Below are positions 34,501 through 47,282 of a stretch of DNA of 64,000 nucleotides, one piece after another. The position numbers and the translations under genes were made by a program. The notes beneath the pieces were generated by a model. The model searched no databases. It was given only the letters and a program-made list of their open reading frames with translations, and was not told the origin of the DNA. The stretch is from positions 22,948,501 to 23,012,500 of the forward strand of contig CM055317.2 of NCBI GenBank assembly GCA_029255685.2, written 5' to 3'. Source of the DNA: Silene conica (Eukaryota > Streptophyta > Magnoliopsida > Caryophyllales > Caryophyllaceae). Each line of letters starts with the position of its first letter. The first letter of the stretch is position 1.

Positions 34501-35678
34501 CATAAGACGTTCTTTTACTCTTAGTTCCTATTTTTTGCATATTTTTTCTGTGATCTTTCTAACATGGCATTGTGATACAGGCAAAATGTCCAAGGAAGAG
34601 GAACTTGTTGCTTGGAATTCTGCAATGCAGATGCATCACAAAACAACTTCAGAAGCGTCTTATCCTACAGATGACAGTAATACTGGTCAGAACCTGGTCA
34701 AGTTTTCTAGAGGAAAGGACATCCATTCCAACTGTGTGGTGGATGTAACTGAGATAAATGAGGTTGACAATCTAGCTATGGAGGGATTGTGTCCTCTTAG
34801 CGACAGTGAAAAGAAAACTCGTGATAAGGTCGAGTTATTTGAAGTCTATCCAGAAATTAAATCTTTGCCGTCCAGTAATTCATTGTGTGAAACGGAAGAT
34901 AGTACTCATCTAAGAGGAGGTAAGCAAGTGGAAATGGAAACTTGTATGGATACTGCAGCTCATGAAGATGGAAGTGGAGACAAGCTATGTGCTGAGGCTG
35001 GAAGATACATTACTGGTAATGGTCTTTAGTACCTAATTTTGTTTTCCCGTCTTTGCTGGTCACATATAGCAAATGGTATATCTGCTGTAGAACGTCTACA
35101 ATCTTTAATGGCTAGCACTATAAGCTTATGGGCTAATTTTCATTTCCAATGTAAAGAAGCCTTCCTAGTCCTTGGCTAATTTCCTTGACAATTTGGGAAT
35201 TTATGAAGTAAAATGTCTCGTTAAAGTGAAAATGCATTCTTTATTTTATTAAATAGCCAGTCAACTGATGCAACTCGTCGCCTTTTTTAACTCAACACCT
35301 CATGTAGCCACGTGTCGTGTGTAAGCGACAACTATTTGTCCAACACGGCAAATCAGACACATCACCTACACTTGATAGATCAAAATAATCAAAATTTGGC
35401 TACTTGGTTCGTTATAAGAATGATGACTTATGTAGTTATGTGTGCATGGCTTATGAACAGATGCTGAAAGAGTCAATGAACTGGATGCAACTGATGACAA
35501 GATGATGCGCAAAAAAAGGAACAGAAGTGAATTGATTTATGGAACTCCCAGGAAGTCTGTGCTTCCCACAGTTGACATGAAGGAGAACATGGCAGCCCCG
35601 AAAAGGATGCAGATGGTCAATGCAACAGCTACAAAACCTGGGATCAAAAGGAAGGCGTTGGGAAAGATTTGGAAGTAG
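25537..35678 (+). CDS. Giant repeat-rich SAP-like/AT-hook nuclear protein, unknown function
   Basis: Ten exons: 25537-25653, 25803-27393, 27712-28110, 28383-28574, 28689-30524, 30660-30893, 31035-32498, 32819-34474, 34581-35015, 35461-35678. All introns are GT-AG; the sum is 8142 nt, 2713 residues. Exon 1 is a SAP-like helix pair (RKRLQELCKKHGIPANL). Exon 2 has KKVRFSP (78-84, an RVxF-type phosphatase-docking match), repeated RSSRR/LRSRR boxes and AT-hooks at 396-403 and 433-440 (RGRPRK). Exons 5 and 8 are acidic tandem repeats. Exon 7 ends with a KKRK nuclear signal. The C-terminus is basic (GTPRKSVLP to KRKALGKIWK). Intron 1 is phase 0; the other eight are all phase 1. I infer a chromatin or nuclear scaffold role. 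I do not recognise a named family. Confidence 0.85.
28886..30330 (+). repeat. Six tandem repeats of about 92 residues in exon 5
   Basis: The anchor GAAAGTAATGGGGTT (ESNGV) occurs at 28895, 29171, 29450, 29726, 30005 and 30272: spacings 276, 279, 276, 279, 267. Copies 1+2 and 3+4 are near-identical pairs, a higher-order unit of 555 bp. Each repeat reads FESNGVPELHD(F/Y)E, an acidic stretch, SPCK-like, SELLED, QLTEQSK, GSTG. Confidence 0.95.
32955..34270 (+). repeat. Nine tandem repeats of about 47-51 residues in exon 8
   Basis: Each copy reads roughly VFEDDLMNFDKERDLESDKT, then V(T/A)(E/D)G, H(V/Y), S.D.KSNE. Copies alternate between ESDLECDKTSRVTEGNDEDH and ERDLESDKTLKVADGHH types, forming a two-repeat unit of about 291 bp present three times in near-identical form. 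Confidence 0.95.
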
Positions 35679-36899
35679 CTTTTGAAATCCTGCAGGTAGT
35701 GCAGGACCGCTTAACAGTTGCATATCTCGTGCATATTGTTTGCTATTAGCTAGCTAGTGCTGTTATTTCGCTTGTGTTATCTATTTGAACCCAACCTTGC
35801 TGACGCGACATCCTTTGTTTTGATATTGTTAGTGTGGCAGAAGTGAATGTAGGAGTTTATAAATTTGTTTTGTTATTCATGTATAGCGATGTGGCGGCTT
35901 TTAGACTGATATTTGATTCTGATTAACTTTTGGACCAATCTACCCTATGGTTATGATACATGTATTTGATGTCTTATCTCTTTGATTAATGCTCCCCTCG
36001 AGACACTTGTATTTGCGACTTGCTTTTGTTAAATTCCTATCCAATTACCCAAAATAGGATGAGGGATCCAAGCAAAAGGCATTTTGCAGTGACTGAAGGT
36101 TGGTGTTGTACTGGTAACGGAGAAGATAGGATGAGGATGAGGATGCGGATGGGAATGTTTTTGTTTGTAATGTCGAAGACAGATCTTCAAGGGTTCCTAG
36201 GGAGATTGGAACTGAGCAGAGCAGGACAAACCCTAAAGATCAAGCTTGTTGCTACATGAGGCTTTGATAACCAGCAGCTGCCGAAAAGGAATTAGGACGG
36301 GAAAGCAACCGCGAATCAAACCTAACTTAAAACCTGACCAGACTTGAACTGAAACGAAGTCTGAAAGAAGAGGGCATTAGGACATAAAAGCATCCATATT
36401 TGCACCGAGATTTGTTGTAAAACAGGCACCCATTTTATCGATACACCTCTGGAAAATAAATACTATATAAAATATAAAAAAAGTATGTTTCAGAAGTAGA
36501 GTTTATGATCCAAAAAACCCCCAAATCCTTAAAAATACAAACCATAAAACTACAAAAGGGAACACATTCTCAAGTATCTTTAACATTTTCAAGTCCCCTG
36601 TTTCTAAAAAGGGGACATCTAAATTATGAATAGATGACATAAAAACAAGTTTCTTTTATGGTTTTTCAGGGATTACAGAGACACTCAAATCAATAATCCC
36701 TTCACTTGACAATCAAATAACCCAACGTATGTAAAAAAAAATGAATAAAACATTTCGACCACTTCTTTCTCTATCTACATAATACAAATCCAACTGTGAT
36801 TTCTTCCTGCATTTACCACAGGAGAGAGTATATCTCAGGTTCTTGACATTCGAGCTTGTTGGAATACTCTTCAATGTCCATCAAAATTCTTTTTCTGTA
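35679..36899. other. Convergent intergenic region
   Basis: Holds the 3' UTRs of the giant repeat gene (plus) and the CESA gene (minus), which end 1.2 kb apart, tail to tail. A small plus ORF at 36020-36259 with ATGAGGATGAGGATGCGG repeats has no support as a gene. Confidence 0.6.
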
Positions 36900-39800
36900 C
36901 TAATTACAATCCAAGCCACAGACTTCGAGCACAATTCCGCCTTTGGGTGTGAATGGATTGACTCGCACCCACAGAAGAGAAAAGATCGAAGCAAGTAAGA
37001 TAGACCAAACAATGATGATGGTTGGGACCCCCGCTTTGTTTTCCCATCATACCCTTGAGGAAAGGGTATAGATGCATAATCACCCACAAAGCGAAGAAAA
37101 GTCTTCCAAATAGGGGTCCCCACGATTCATACCCGTTACTGATAGCATCTGAGACCCCAACGATGACTCCAATCACGTTCATGACGAGCAAAGTCATGGG
37201 CGGGATCAAGAGGGTCGTCCATTTGAATAAGTAAAGGTCCGAGAATTCACCGTCATCTGCTGCTTTGGATGTCACTGTGAAGTTGGTGTTAACACCGGCA
37301 AGAACCTTTAGGAGACCCTGGAAGAGGGCAAATAGATGGGAGGATACTCCTCCAATCACCCAAAACTGTTCATTTCTCCACCAATCATCTATCTGTACAT
37401 GTCCCCATCGCATTTCAAGAACACTTGTCACCGCAATGGAAATAAAGAGGGCCATGAAGAGGATACTGGCATAGCTGCTAATCTGTAAATGATAATGCAA
37501 TCAGTAATAGACTCAATAACATGGTGAAGTTGGAAATACAAAGGAACCGGCACTGTATAAAGCACTGCGGCAACATTTAGGTTGTGTGTATATACACGGG
37601 AATGCAAAAGGGCAGACTACAAGAAGAGAGACGGCTCTCTCCTTAGCTTTCAAAGGATCCAGTGCATTGAATAGGAGAAGAAACAGAAATGCATCCCCAC
37701 TCCATGTTCACTTGAACTTAATTAGAAGTACCCGACAAGGGTGTGTGTGAGACTCCACTATTCTATGAAAAACGCTTGTGTTTTGTTTTGAAATAAAGTT
37801 TCCAAGTGGCATAAACATGTCTGAGTGTTGGTGTTGGATACGCAAAAATATGAAAGGCCAGAGTAACAAAAATACTATTTTGCAAGTTAACTGATATCAA
37901 TAATAGCCTGAAATTACCTCGGGGACAATAAACTTTCCAGTGAGCAGACAAACAGCGGGCAGAGTACAATATATGAGCAGAGGAACTGAAGTCAATGGGT
38001 ATACAACGGAGTTGATATAAGAGAACCGCTCCAGTGGTTTGAGACCAGAGTTATATCCATACCATATTGGACAATGCCTACTTAATAAGATCTCAACAGA
38101 TCCCAAGGCCCACCGAAGAACTTGGTGAAGACGATCTGAAAGATTAATGGGAGCAGACCCTTTAAATGCAGGCCTTTTTGGCATGCAGTAGACAGATCTC
38201 CACCCATGGCAATGCATTTTGAAACCAGTCAATATGTCCTCTGTAACTGACCCATAGATCCAGCCAACCTGAATTTAACGCAGGTTAATATTTTTCCGTG
38301 TGACAAAGTTCATTGAAGATTCAGATTGTAAGTATACAATACCTCTTTTCCCCAATCAGTTTTGTCCTCATAACCACAGCTAATGACATGAATGGCCTCC
38401 CTCAGAAGAGACGCTTCATTTACACCTACAGCCATTCCACCATTCTCCATGAGCGTTGAAGCTATAACGACCGGAGACTGACCATATTTCTTCTCGAGTT
38501 TCACTTGGGGAATAATAGCTGCCTTCTCACTTTCAATTCCTGTAACAAGCGTTAAGGGAAGAGGATCAGCAGGCATTAAAAGTGCAAATATCAGATGGGA
38601 CGAGAAAGCTCCTTTCAGTTGCGTTAACATACTGCACAAAAGTAATTCATTTGAGGTACTTGTGACTTGGGTTTGAAACTTGCTACCTACGACTCCCGGT
38701 ACTTTATAACATAAAAAAATTCCTTCAGAAAATGATTTCAATTTTCTGCTCCTTCAGATTATGTTTTCAATTTCATCTCCAATACGTTTTCTCGCATAAA
38801 GTCATTGATATACATCCTTGAGAGAGCATGAATCCAAATGATTGAAAAATAGAACTCCCTTTACCTTCAATTCCTTCCTCAATGTTTTCAAGAGCATGTA
38901 TTTGTGGGGATGTTTCGTAGTTCTTAGTCTTCTTTTTGCTGTCCTTATGCTTGGTATCCTTTGTTTTTGCTTTCCGATTTTTCTTTCTAGATCCAAAACA
39001 GCAGAGGCACCATTTTGGCCAACAGTTACAGGTCTTGCCTGGGGTTTTCTTTTGTTTTGGGGCATCATGTCCATAAAGGGCTTGCCTTCTGAAGACACAA
39101 CCTGTCCCAACATAAATGGGTCCTTGAATACCATCCAAACCTTTCATGTTGATCTATTCAGGAAAACAAAACGGCAAAAAATATTATTATATTTCTAGAG
39201 TGGATTATGCAACTACAAATTTGGAGGGATAGAGAGAGGGGCATACATCAAAGAAAACGACATTTCGGTTAGAGTAACGATCATGCCTATCAATGCCATC
39301 AAATCTCTGAGGGAATTGAACATAGCAAATCTTCTTTCCTGAGATAGGATCCATAAGGAAGCACATGGCTTCACGAAGAGCCTTACTGTTGTTGATGTAG
39401 TGATCACAATCCACATTCAGTAGGTATGGTGCATTTGACAAAACTGCTGAAACTCTTATCTGAGTCACACAAGTATACGATCAGATTATTTTCAATACAA
39501 TGACGAACCCTGGTTGTTCTAGAGAGAGAGAGATAGAAAGAGATAAGATAAGAAAAGGAGCCAGAAAAGGAATTACCAATGAATTCATGGCACCAGCCTT
39601 TTTGTGATGTTCAAAACCTGGTCTCTTCTCACGAGAAACGTAAACAAGTTTAGGCAGCTCATTTCCGTCCAAATCTCGCACTCCATTTTGACCAAGGAAC
39701 ACCTGTTACAGAATAAATATATCATGTGTCTATCAACAAGGGGCAAACCATGGCTCCATACCAAAATTATTGTGCAAACTTAACATTAATTTCCAGGGTT

Positions 39801-42800
39801 AGCAAAGTTGGAGTGGAGAGATTTGGATGAGGAGAGAAATGGAGGGATCCATTTTCCCTTCTAGAAATAAAACCTCTTCAACATAGGTAAGATTTTGACG
39901 AAATCACATAGCTCCATTTCACTTCAATTACTTGCTATATTTTGGTTTGGACCATAAAGTAAAATAGCTCACTAAACTGGCCGCATTTCTTTTTATTGGA
40001 GAACGTAAATATGCAGTATAATCTTAGTCATGATTTGTGAAGACGATTATTTTCAGTGTCATGTACAAGAAAGTTGTAATTATTAAATATTGGCAGATTT
40101 ATCACATCAGAGTAGCAAAGTCAAATACGAACAATAAAAATGAAATGGATGGAGCATTTTTTTGTCAAAAAATAGAGAAACACAAGTTAATAAATTACCT
40201 GAATCATTCCAGGGTGATCCCTCACATTGTTTCCAGGCCATGGGGTTCCATCCTGCATAGTCCAGCCATCTTCTGGAACTTTTGTCGCCATGGCCACCAA
40301 ACCATTTATCCGAATTTTAAATTCTTCATAATCTCTCTGAATATTTCAGCAATCAATCAATTATGCTGATTTCTCACAGTCAATTATCTAATTCACATTC
40401 CAAAGTGGGAAAAGAATGTTGAAACACTATAACTACCAACCTTCATGGCACGACGCTCTCTGACAAAAGCAGGATGCACTTTATCTTTCAGATAGTCAAC
40501 CTTCATAGAGAAATACCATTCAGGCGCACGTGGTTCAATTTGGTACTTCTTGCAGAAAGGAACCCACTTTCTTGCAAACTCAGATGTTTCAGAAAGGGCT
40601 TCAAACGTAAGCATGGCAGCTCCATCATCTGAGACATAGCATGAGACCTTGTCGATAGGATAGTCCACAGCAAGAATGGAAAGGACTGTGTTTGCAGTAA
40701 TAAGTGGAGGCTCCTTCAAAGGATCAACGGTAGACACAAATACATCCACTGGGGCTAGCTCTGACTGTTTGCCTTCTTTTTCATACCTGGCCAACATTTT
40801 GGCAGTTTAGCACAGACTGACACAAACAAGTGGACAACTGATTATATGAGAGTTGAGATGGAAGAAGAGCAGGACGTCGTACCTTAAGGAAAGCCGGTCA
40901 AGATAAGTTTCCCGCTCAATAGGACACCATTTGGGAAATTGATCCAAAACCCAAGACACAGCGAACCAAATCTCACAAACAACTGAGATTAACCACAGTA
41001 CAAATGCATCATTCACTGGATGAAGAATACGATATTGAAAGAAGAAGCCCAGAACTGCAAGACGGAGAATAATAACTATCCGGTAGGGATTGATCTTGCT
41101 TGATGGAATCGGTACTTTCCTCGAGAGTGGTTGCCTTCCTTCATCCGTCCTTCAAGAATAGAGAGAGAACGTGAGATGGGGCACTCGAGTGGAAATCAAC
41201 AGACAAAGGCAAAACAAATAAATCAATAGTAGGCTACATGCATGTATAAAGCAATTAGCCATCATTCCATAACCATGACAAAGGTCCTTTCTTTGGCTAT
41301 ATAAATACATTCCCTTTGTCCATTACACAGAAACAAATCATATCCGTGAAGGTGCACCCATTCTACAGTTCTGCCATTTCTGAATTCTGAATAAGCATAC
41401 TCTAATTATTACCAGTAATTCCATCAGAATGATACGCATAACATAAGAAAAACGTTTGTCCCTGAAGATTCTACACCAAATAAGAATAATATTACTTGAA
41501 CTACAGCACAAGCTTGTTAAACCTCCGCATTCCTTATTTGTTTAACTTGCATATCATTTTTAGTTAAAAAACTGCAAGTGAGTGGAGTCATAAAGACATT
41601 ACAGCACTAATATCATTTTTAGTTAAAAAAAGTCCTTTGATTGAATGAAACAACTAGTTACTAATACTAAATGTAGCAACTAGCAAGTGCTTCGAATATG
41701 TAATAAGCGATGGTCATTTGTTCAAAGCTAAAGCATTGAATTTTGTCATAATTTTATAACAACAACCAGCAATTAGTTACTGGCAATCTAGTCAACCACG
41801 AAGGCCAACTGCTTAAAACTGCTATGCAGAAAACCTGAAACACGCATTTAAAGGATACTTTTAGTAAGTACCATAATCAATGGTAGGGGAATGAGCTTCC
41901 TCAATACCCCTAATAGACTTTTTAGTAAATACCATAATATATTGTACTCCCTCTGTCCCGGTCATTTGTTGTACTATTCCATTTTTGGGTGTCACAGCCA
42001 ATTATAGTCCTTTCTATTTTAAGAATAAACTTGATGAGCAATTTGATCATTCACACTCAATTTGGTCCACTTGTCATTTGGTAATTGGCTCTCTCCTCTT
42101 TCCTTGGTATTTGAGCCGAAAACAAAGGCCAGCAATTGACAGGGACGGGGACAGCGGGAGTATTATTGTAGCGGCAATGAATTGCGTAACCCCGCCTCTC
42201 ACAAGACATTTATAGTTTAAAAAAATCTAGCTAAACAAACTATCTCCAAGAAAAATATGTAGTTAAGCAAATGTGAGGCGACCAAAACAACATACTTTGG
42301 AAGATCGGGATCATCAGGTTCTCCTCCGTCATATCCACCGTTCTCCCCTTGATGCTTGATCATTTGCAATTTCTCATTCTGCCTTTTTCTCCAATCTTCC
42401 ATCCTGTCCTTCCAAGCAACACTGCCATATCCATAAAGAGCCAGATCTTTCTTGGGATCCATCGGTCTAGGTGGCACTGAATATTGAATATTAGCAATGA
42501 AATTGTCAGCATTAGTAATGACCTTCAGGTTTGAAAAATAAAAACAAAAAAGCAAGACTTAAAACAGTGGTTCAAAGATCCAAAAAGAGCTTACAGGACA
42601 TCGAATCAGAATACGGTGCAGGATGGACTTTATTCGCACGACTCATAAATGATGGCACTAGAGCATGTTTGTCTGGTGAAATCCCGGCATCCTTCAGCAG
42701 AAACACAACAGCAATGTCACAAAAAGCCCAATAAATCAATCATTAGTAAAATTATAAAGAAAACAAGATATAAGATCAATTATACAATTATACCTCATGT

Positions 42801-43901
42801 CCATAGGTCAGGAGAGGGATTTCTGTTGCAAGATCCAATTCTGCTGGAGTAGTAAAGCCAGATGCGCTAGAAGGTGCCCGGCCAGCATTAAGCCTACCGG
42901 CAAGCATTGCCTCAGCAATCTGATGTGGATCATTCGGGTCCCTGAACTTGCTTGCATACTTGAGCTCATTTTCTAAATCATCGATCCCATCCTCATCATC
43001 ATCACCCTCAACTCTCGGACTTCCTAAAATGCAAATGCATCATAATTTTAGCACATCTAACACCTCAACCAACAATCATCTTATCAACACATCTATGCAG
43101 CAAAGTAAAACCATCTGCGCTTACCTTTAAGACGTTTGTACCGAGTTCTGCATTGAGGGCAAGCTTGATTGCCCTCTCTTCTTTCATACTCATAGCAAGG
43201 TCTACACACAGGAAAGGCACACTCATTGCAAGCCACAAATGGATCGCCATTATCTTCACAGACCTCTATCTCATCTCCACAAATCTTACAATTTTGTCCA
43301 CTCAATTCTTTCACAGATGTCACCTGTCACAAGTTCATTTCACACTACCTTTAGCACACACACATACACATACACATACAGATCTGGACAACCTCAAATC
43401 AAGGAAAAGCACAGATTGCATATCCCACAATTCACAGATGAAAAAGCAAATTCTCACTAAAAATCAGATTAAAAGACATCAGAATTGTCTCAAAGAACTC
43501 GACTTTTAATGAATTTTTCAACAAATCTGGAACTAACTATCATAAATTAGCAGACTGTGAGTCAAAATACAAGTCAAATTACAAATAACAACTTAATTAA
43601 CATTTGAACTAGTCTCAGCTCATACCCTTTTATAATTAAACTAATAAAAACATAAATACAGTCCAATTAAGTATAAAATCAGTGAATTAAGCAAAAGGGT
43701 AGTTCCCAATTTCAATAATAATCACTAAAACATCAAATCTAGAGTAAATTACTCAGATCCTACAAATTAACAAATAAAATCAATTAATTCAGCAAAAAAT
43801 TAATAAAAATAAAAACTCACTCTTCCAATATCTTCAGCATTGATAAGAACAAACTCATTTCTGTTGTGGGAACCAGCTACAAGCCTTCCTTTAGTAGCCA
43901 T
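36900..43901 (-). CDS. CESA: Cellulose synthase catalytic subunit, CESA6-like, frameshifted near C-terminus
   Basis: Plasma-membrane family-2 glycosyltransferase polymerising UDP-glucose into cellulose. Fourteen exons (minus): 43821-43901, 43125-43323, 42794-43023, 42595-42691, 42296-42476, 40883-41149, 40441-40786, 40199-40336, 39577-39702, 39247-39459, 38865-39153, 38343-38539, 37918-38268, 36900-37482. The N-terminus [20 protein letters not shown] is CESA6-clade, followed by the RING-like zinc finger (about 39-84), first Asp (SDDG, about 405), DCD (about 572-574), TED (about 797) and QVLRW (about 837). GPNHHH appears where VPTIIIVW is expected: the G run (C5 on plus, 37028-37032) has one base more than the conserved frame allows. 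With four G the frame runs to LEVCGLDCN-stop, 1098 residues; as written the last membrane span is replaced and the stop is at 36904-36906. Confidence 0.95.
41947..42160. mobile_element. Stowaway-like MITE in CESA intron 5
   Basis: CTCCCTCTGTCCCGGTCATT on the left pairs with GGACGGGGACAGCGGGAG on the right; TA on both sides (41945-41946, 42161-42162) is the Tc1/mariner-type target duplication. 214 bp, in the longest intron, away from the splice sites. Confidence 0.78.
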
Positions 43902-44571
43902 TTTTACTCCTCAAAAATTGAATTAAGATCAATGCAATACTCCCAACCCAGATTTATTCATCAATAAATAATACAATTAAATTAAAAAAATAAATATAAT
44001 TTTAATTTTGATAATATAGATATATTAATAATAATACCAACTACACTATCTTCTTCCACACACACACTCTCTCTCTCTCTCTCTAAGTTTCTTCCACACA
44101 ATCATTCATTGAGAAGAACAAGAACAACACAAACATTAATGACTTAAAAGTAGTGAAAGAGAAGAGGGAGAAAGTTTAGTGTTTTTGTAGAGAGAAGATA
44201 TAACACAAAAAACACAAATATAAATGAAATTGGAATACAACCCACAATTATATTACTCAAGTAGTATCAGTAAAATGTGGGCTCGGATTATTAAAAAATC
44301 TTTATAAAAAAATAATAATTAATAAATTAAATAAATGAAGAAAACAAAGATGTGGGTCTCTTTCAAACAGTGATTCTTTACTTCACTGTAAAACTAGAGA
44401 AGTTTAGATGAAAACAAAAATGAAATTGATGGAGTATTATATTTGAATACCCTTTTGGCTGAATATTTCTGGGTATGAATTAAAAAGTAAGATTTGTAAT
44501 TAAAAAGATGGAGAATAGAGAGAATTAATTAAGGGTTTAAGAAGAAATGAGGAAGTAAAAATAAAAAAGAT

Positions 44572-44623
<52 letters not shown>

Positions 44624-44640
44624 AAAGGTTGAATCTTGAA
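43902..44640 (-). promoter_or_regulatory. CESA 5' UTR and promoter region with microsatellites
   Basis: Just upstream of the CESA ATG. On the plus strand it has a CA/CT tract (44058-44083) likely in the 5' leader, and an A-run plus (TA)n tract at 44572-44621. No transcription start can be fixed by eye. Confidence 0.5.
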
Positions 44641-45779
44641 CGCGTAAGACAGAAGGGACAAGAGAGGAGAAGGGAAGTGACAGATAGATAAAGAGAGAAG
44701 TGATGTGATTTATTTCCATGTGCATTTACATTTTCATTTTTATTTATTAGAGAGAATAAATAAATAAAATATACGGAGTATACAGTAGGAAGTAGTAGTT
44801 GTATTCCAGTAATCACAGATCTATGTGTACTGTACTTTATAACTTGTGATGTGGGAGATGATTTTCTTCCCCACTTAATCTAATCTTCTTATTTTAGACC
44901 GTCTTAATTTTAGATTTTTCATCATTCCTTTGTTATTTTAATATTATGTAAATTAATTATAAGTATATTTTAAATTAAGACCATCTGAAACAAAATTTTC
45001 CATACTTAATTTGACATACATACCAAATCATATGAATCAATTCGGTCCATATTTTTGTTTTTCCATTTTCAATTTTCTGATTTTTCACATTGCATCTAGA
45101 CAATTTGTTATTTTGATATTTGGAACTCTATACGGGATTTTCATGTTTGTCAATAATATATTACAAGTTTTATAAGTATTGGCCCTACTTTTCAACTGTT
45201 TTTTCAACCAAAGAAATAGAAGTTGGGTCAAACGCTACTTTTTAAAAAATTAAAAACTAATTTTATTAAACAAAAATTCTAAAATTGACTCCTAGAAACA
45301 CCTAGAAACATAAGTAGCAATTTGTTACTTCTGTTTCTCTTTTCACGTTGCTCGTAAGTTATTTGAGCCCAAAATCCAAAAAAAAATTGATAGAAACTAG
45401 TTAGGCCAAACACGATAAAACTGATAAAAATAGTTTTTTAAAAATTTTTGCCAAACCTGAACAATTTTATCAAGAACTAGTTTTATAAAAACTCCTTTAC
45501 AAAAGTAAAAATTCTTTTCCATAAACAAGGCCAAACATGCACTAAATCTATGTTTCTTCGAAATTTATTAAGTTTATTTTTCAAAGAAGAGAAATATCAA
45601 GTTTCTTTTAAAAAAACAAAATAATTAACATTCTTGTTTTCTTATTTTAAAATTTTAAAATATACTATTAGATTAGACTTTTCTTTCATTTTATAGATGA
45701 GTAGGTCTCTTGAAAGACGAAATCTCAATAAACTTATTATGATACCAATTACAATTTGGAGTAAAAATCTATATCTATA
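44641..45779. other. AT-rich spacer
   Basis: No gene seen. Low-complexity AT-rich sequence with a near-duplicate CCTAGAAACA pair near 45292-45308. Confidence 0.5.
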
Positions 45780-47042
45780 TCTATACCCCTTACTAAAAAG
45801 TGGGTAAGACATGTTACTATTCATAATGAATAGTAACTTTTATTTTGTCTTCTAGCTAACAATAAATCATCAACACTATTTAATCGTCACAATGCAACAT
45901 TCATCCGATCATCACAATGCACACCTTTATTTCTTAATCTAGCAATAAAACATCAAGGCAATAACCAATTATAAGACATGTTACTATTCATAATGAATAG
46001 TAACTTTTATTTTGTCTTCTAGCTAACAATAAATCATCAACACTATTTAATCGTCACAATGCAACATTCATCCGATCATCACAATGCACACCTTTATTTC
46101 TTAATCTAGCAATAAAACATCAAGGCAATAACCAATTAACAAAATAAGCAACAACTTAAATCATATATCGTCCCGTAAAAAACAATGAATTTTGGTCATT
46201 TGCATTTACACCCACTACATGTATTATTAATCGACTTCATATTTCTACACAAAATAAGCATAGTCATTTAAACCTTATTATATTATACGTACGACAAAAA
46301 CCGAATATATATATATTGAGATTAGCAAAAGTTTGTCACATTTCCCATTTATTATCTATACCCCTTACTAAAAAGTGGGTAAGACATGTTACTATTCATA
46401 ATGAATAGTAACTTTTATTTTGTCTTCTAGCTAACAATAAATCATCAACACTATTTAATCGTCACAATGCAACATTCATCCGATCATCACAATGCACACC
46501 TTTATTTCTTAATCTAGCAATAAAACATCAAGGCAATAACCAATTAACAAAATAAGCAACAACTTAAATCATATATCGTCCCGTAAAAAACAATGAATTT
46601 TGGTCATTTGCATTTACACCCACTACATGTATTATCTATACCCCTTACTAAAAAGTGGGTAAGACATGTTACTATTCATAATGAATAGTAACTTTTATTT
46701 TGTCTTCTAGCTAACAATAAATCATCAACACTATTTAATCGTCACAATGCAACATTCATCCGATCATCACAATGCACACCTTTATTTCTTAATCTAGCAA
46801 TAAAACATCAAGGCAATAACCAATTAACAAAATAAGCAACAACTTAAATCATATATCGTCCCGTAAAAAACAATGAATTTTGGTCATTTGCATTTACACC
46901 CACTACATGTATTATTAATCGACTTCATATTTCTACACAAAATAAGCATAGTCATTTAAACCTTATTATATTATACGTACGACAAAAACCGAATATATAT
47001 ATATTGAGATTAGCAAAAGTTTGTCACATTTCCCATTTATTA
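45780..47042. repeat. Complex tandem array of a hairpin-bearing unit, four copies
   Basis: A core of about 167 bp starting TAAGACATGTTACTATTCAT begins at 45805, 45972, 46380 and 46660. Three copies have the head TCTATACCCCTTACTAAAAA (about 45780, 46355, 46635); copies 2 and 4 extend through a shared right part ending TTTCCCATTTATTATC/TG. Copies look identical by eye. Each core holds a perfect palindrome: GTTACTATTCAT and ATGAATAGTAAC separated by one base. The head resembles some Helitron 5' ends, but no 3' end was found. Confidence 0.92.
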
Positions 47043-47282
47043 TGCAAATAAAATATTATTTAACAATTTTATTATTACGATAGATATATTCGTTTTATAA
47101 AACACTGAGAATATTTTGACTGTACAAAATTTACCTTTTTAAAATTATTTTGTAATTTTAATGTCATTATTGTGAATCGGGACACTTTAATATTTGTCCA
47201 AAATATACTTCATCGTGATTACTAATTATCTATTACTTTTCGCAAAATAATATTTTGAGCCACTTAGACACTTAGCCAATTA

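Noticed and set aside
25537-35678. Calling the giant gene a plant Ki-67 orthologue
   Set aside because: Only the architecture is similar; no sequence of the Ki-67 repeat or FHA domain is present.
36020-36259. 79-residue ORF between the two convergent genes
   Set aside because: Low-complexity GAT/GAG repeats in a 3' UTR-type region, no homology recognised.
45780-47042. CRISPR-like repeat-spacer appearance
   Set aside because: Repeats are far too long and unequal, no cas genes, and the genome is plant.
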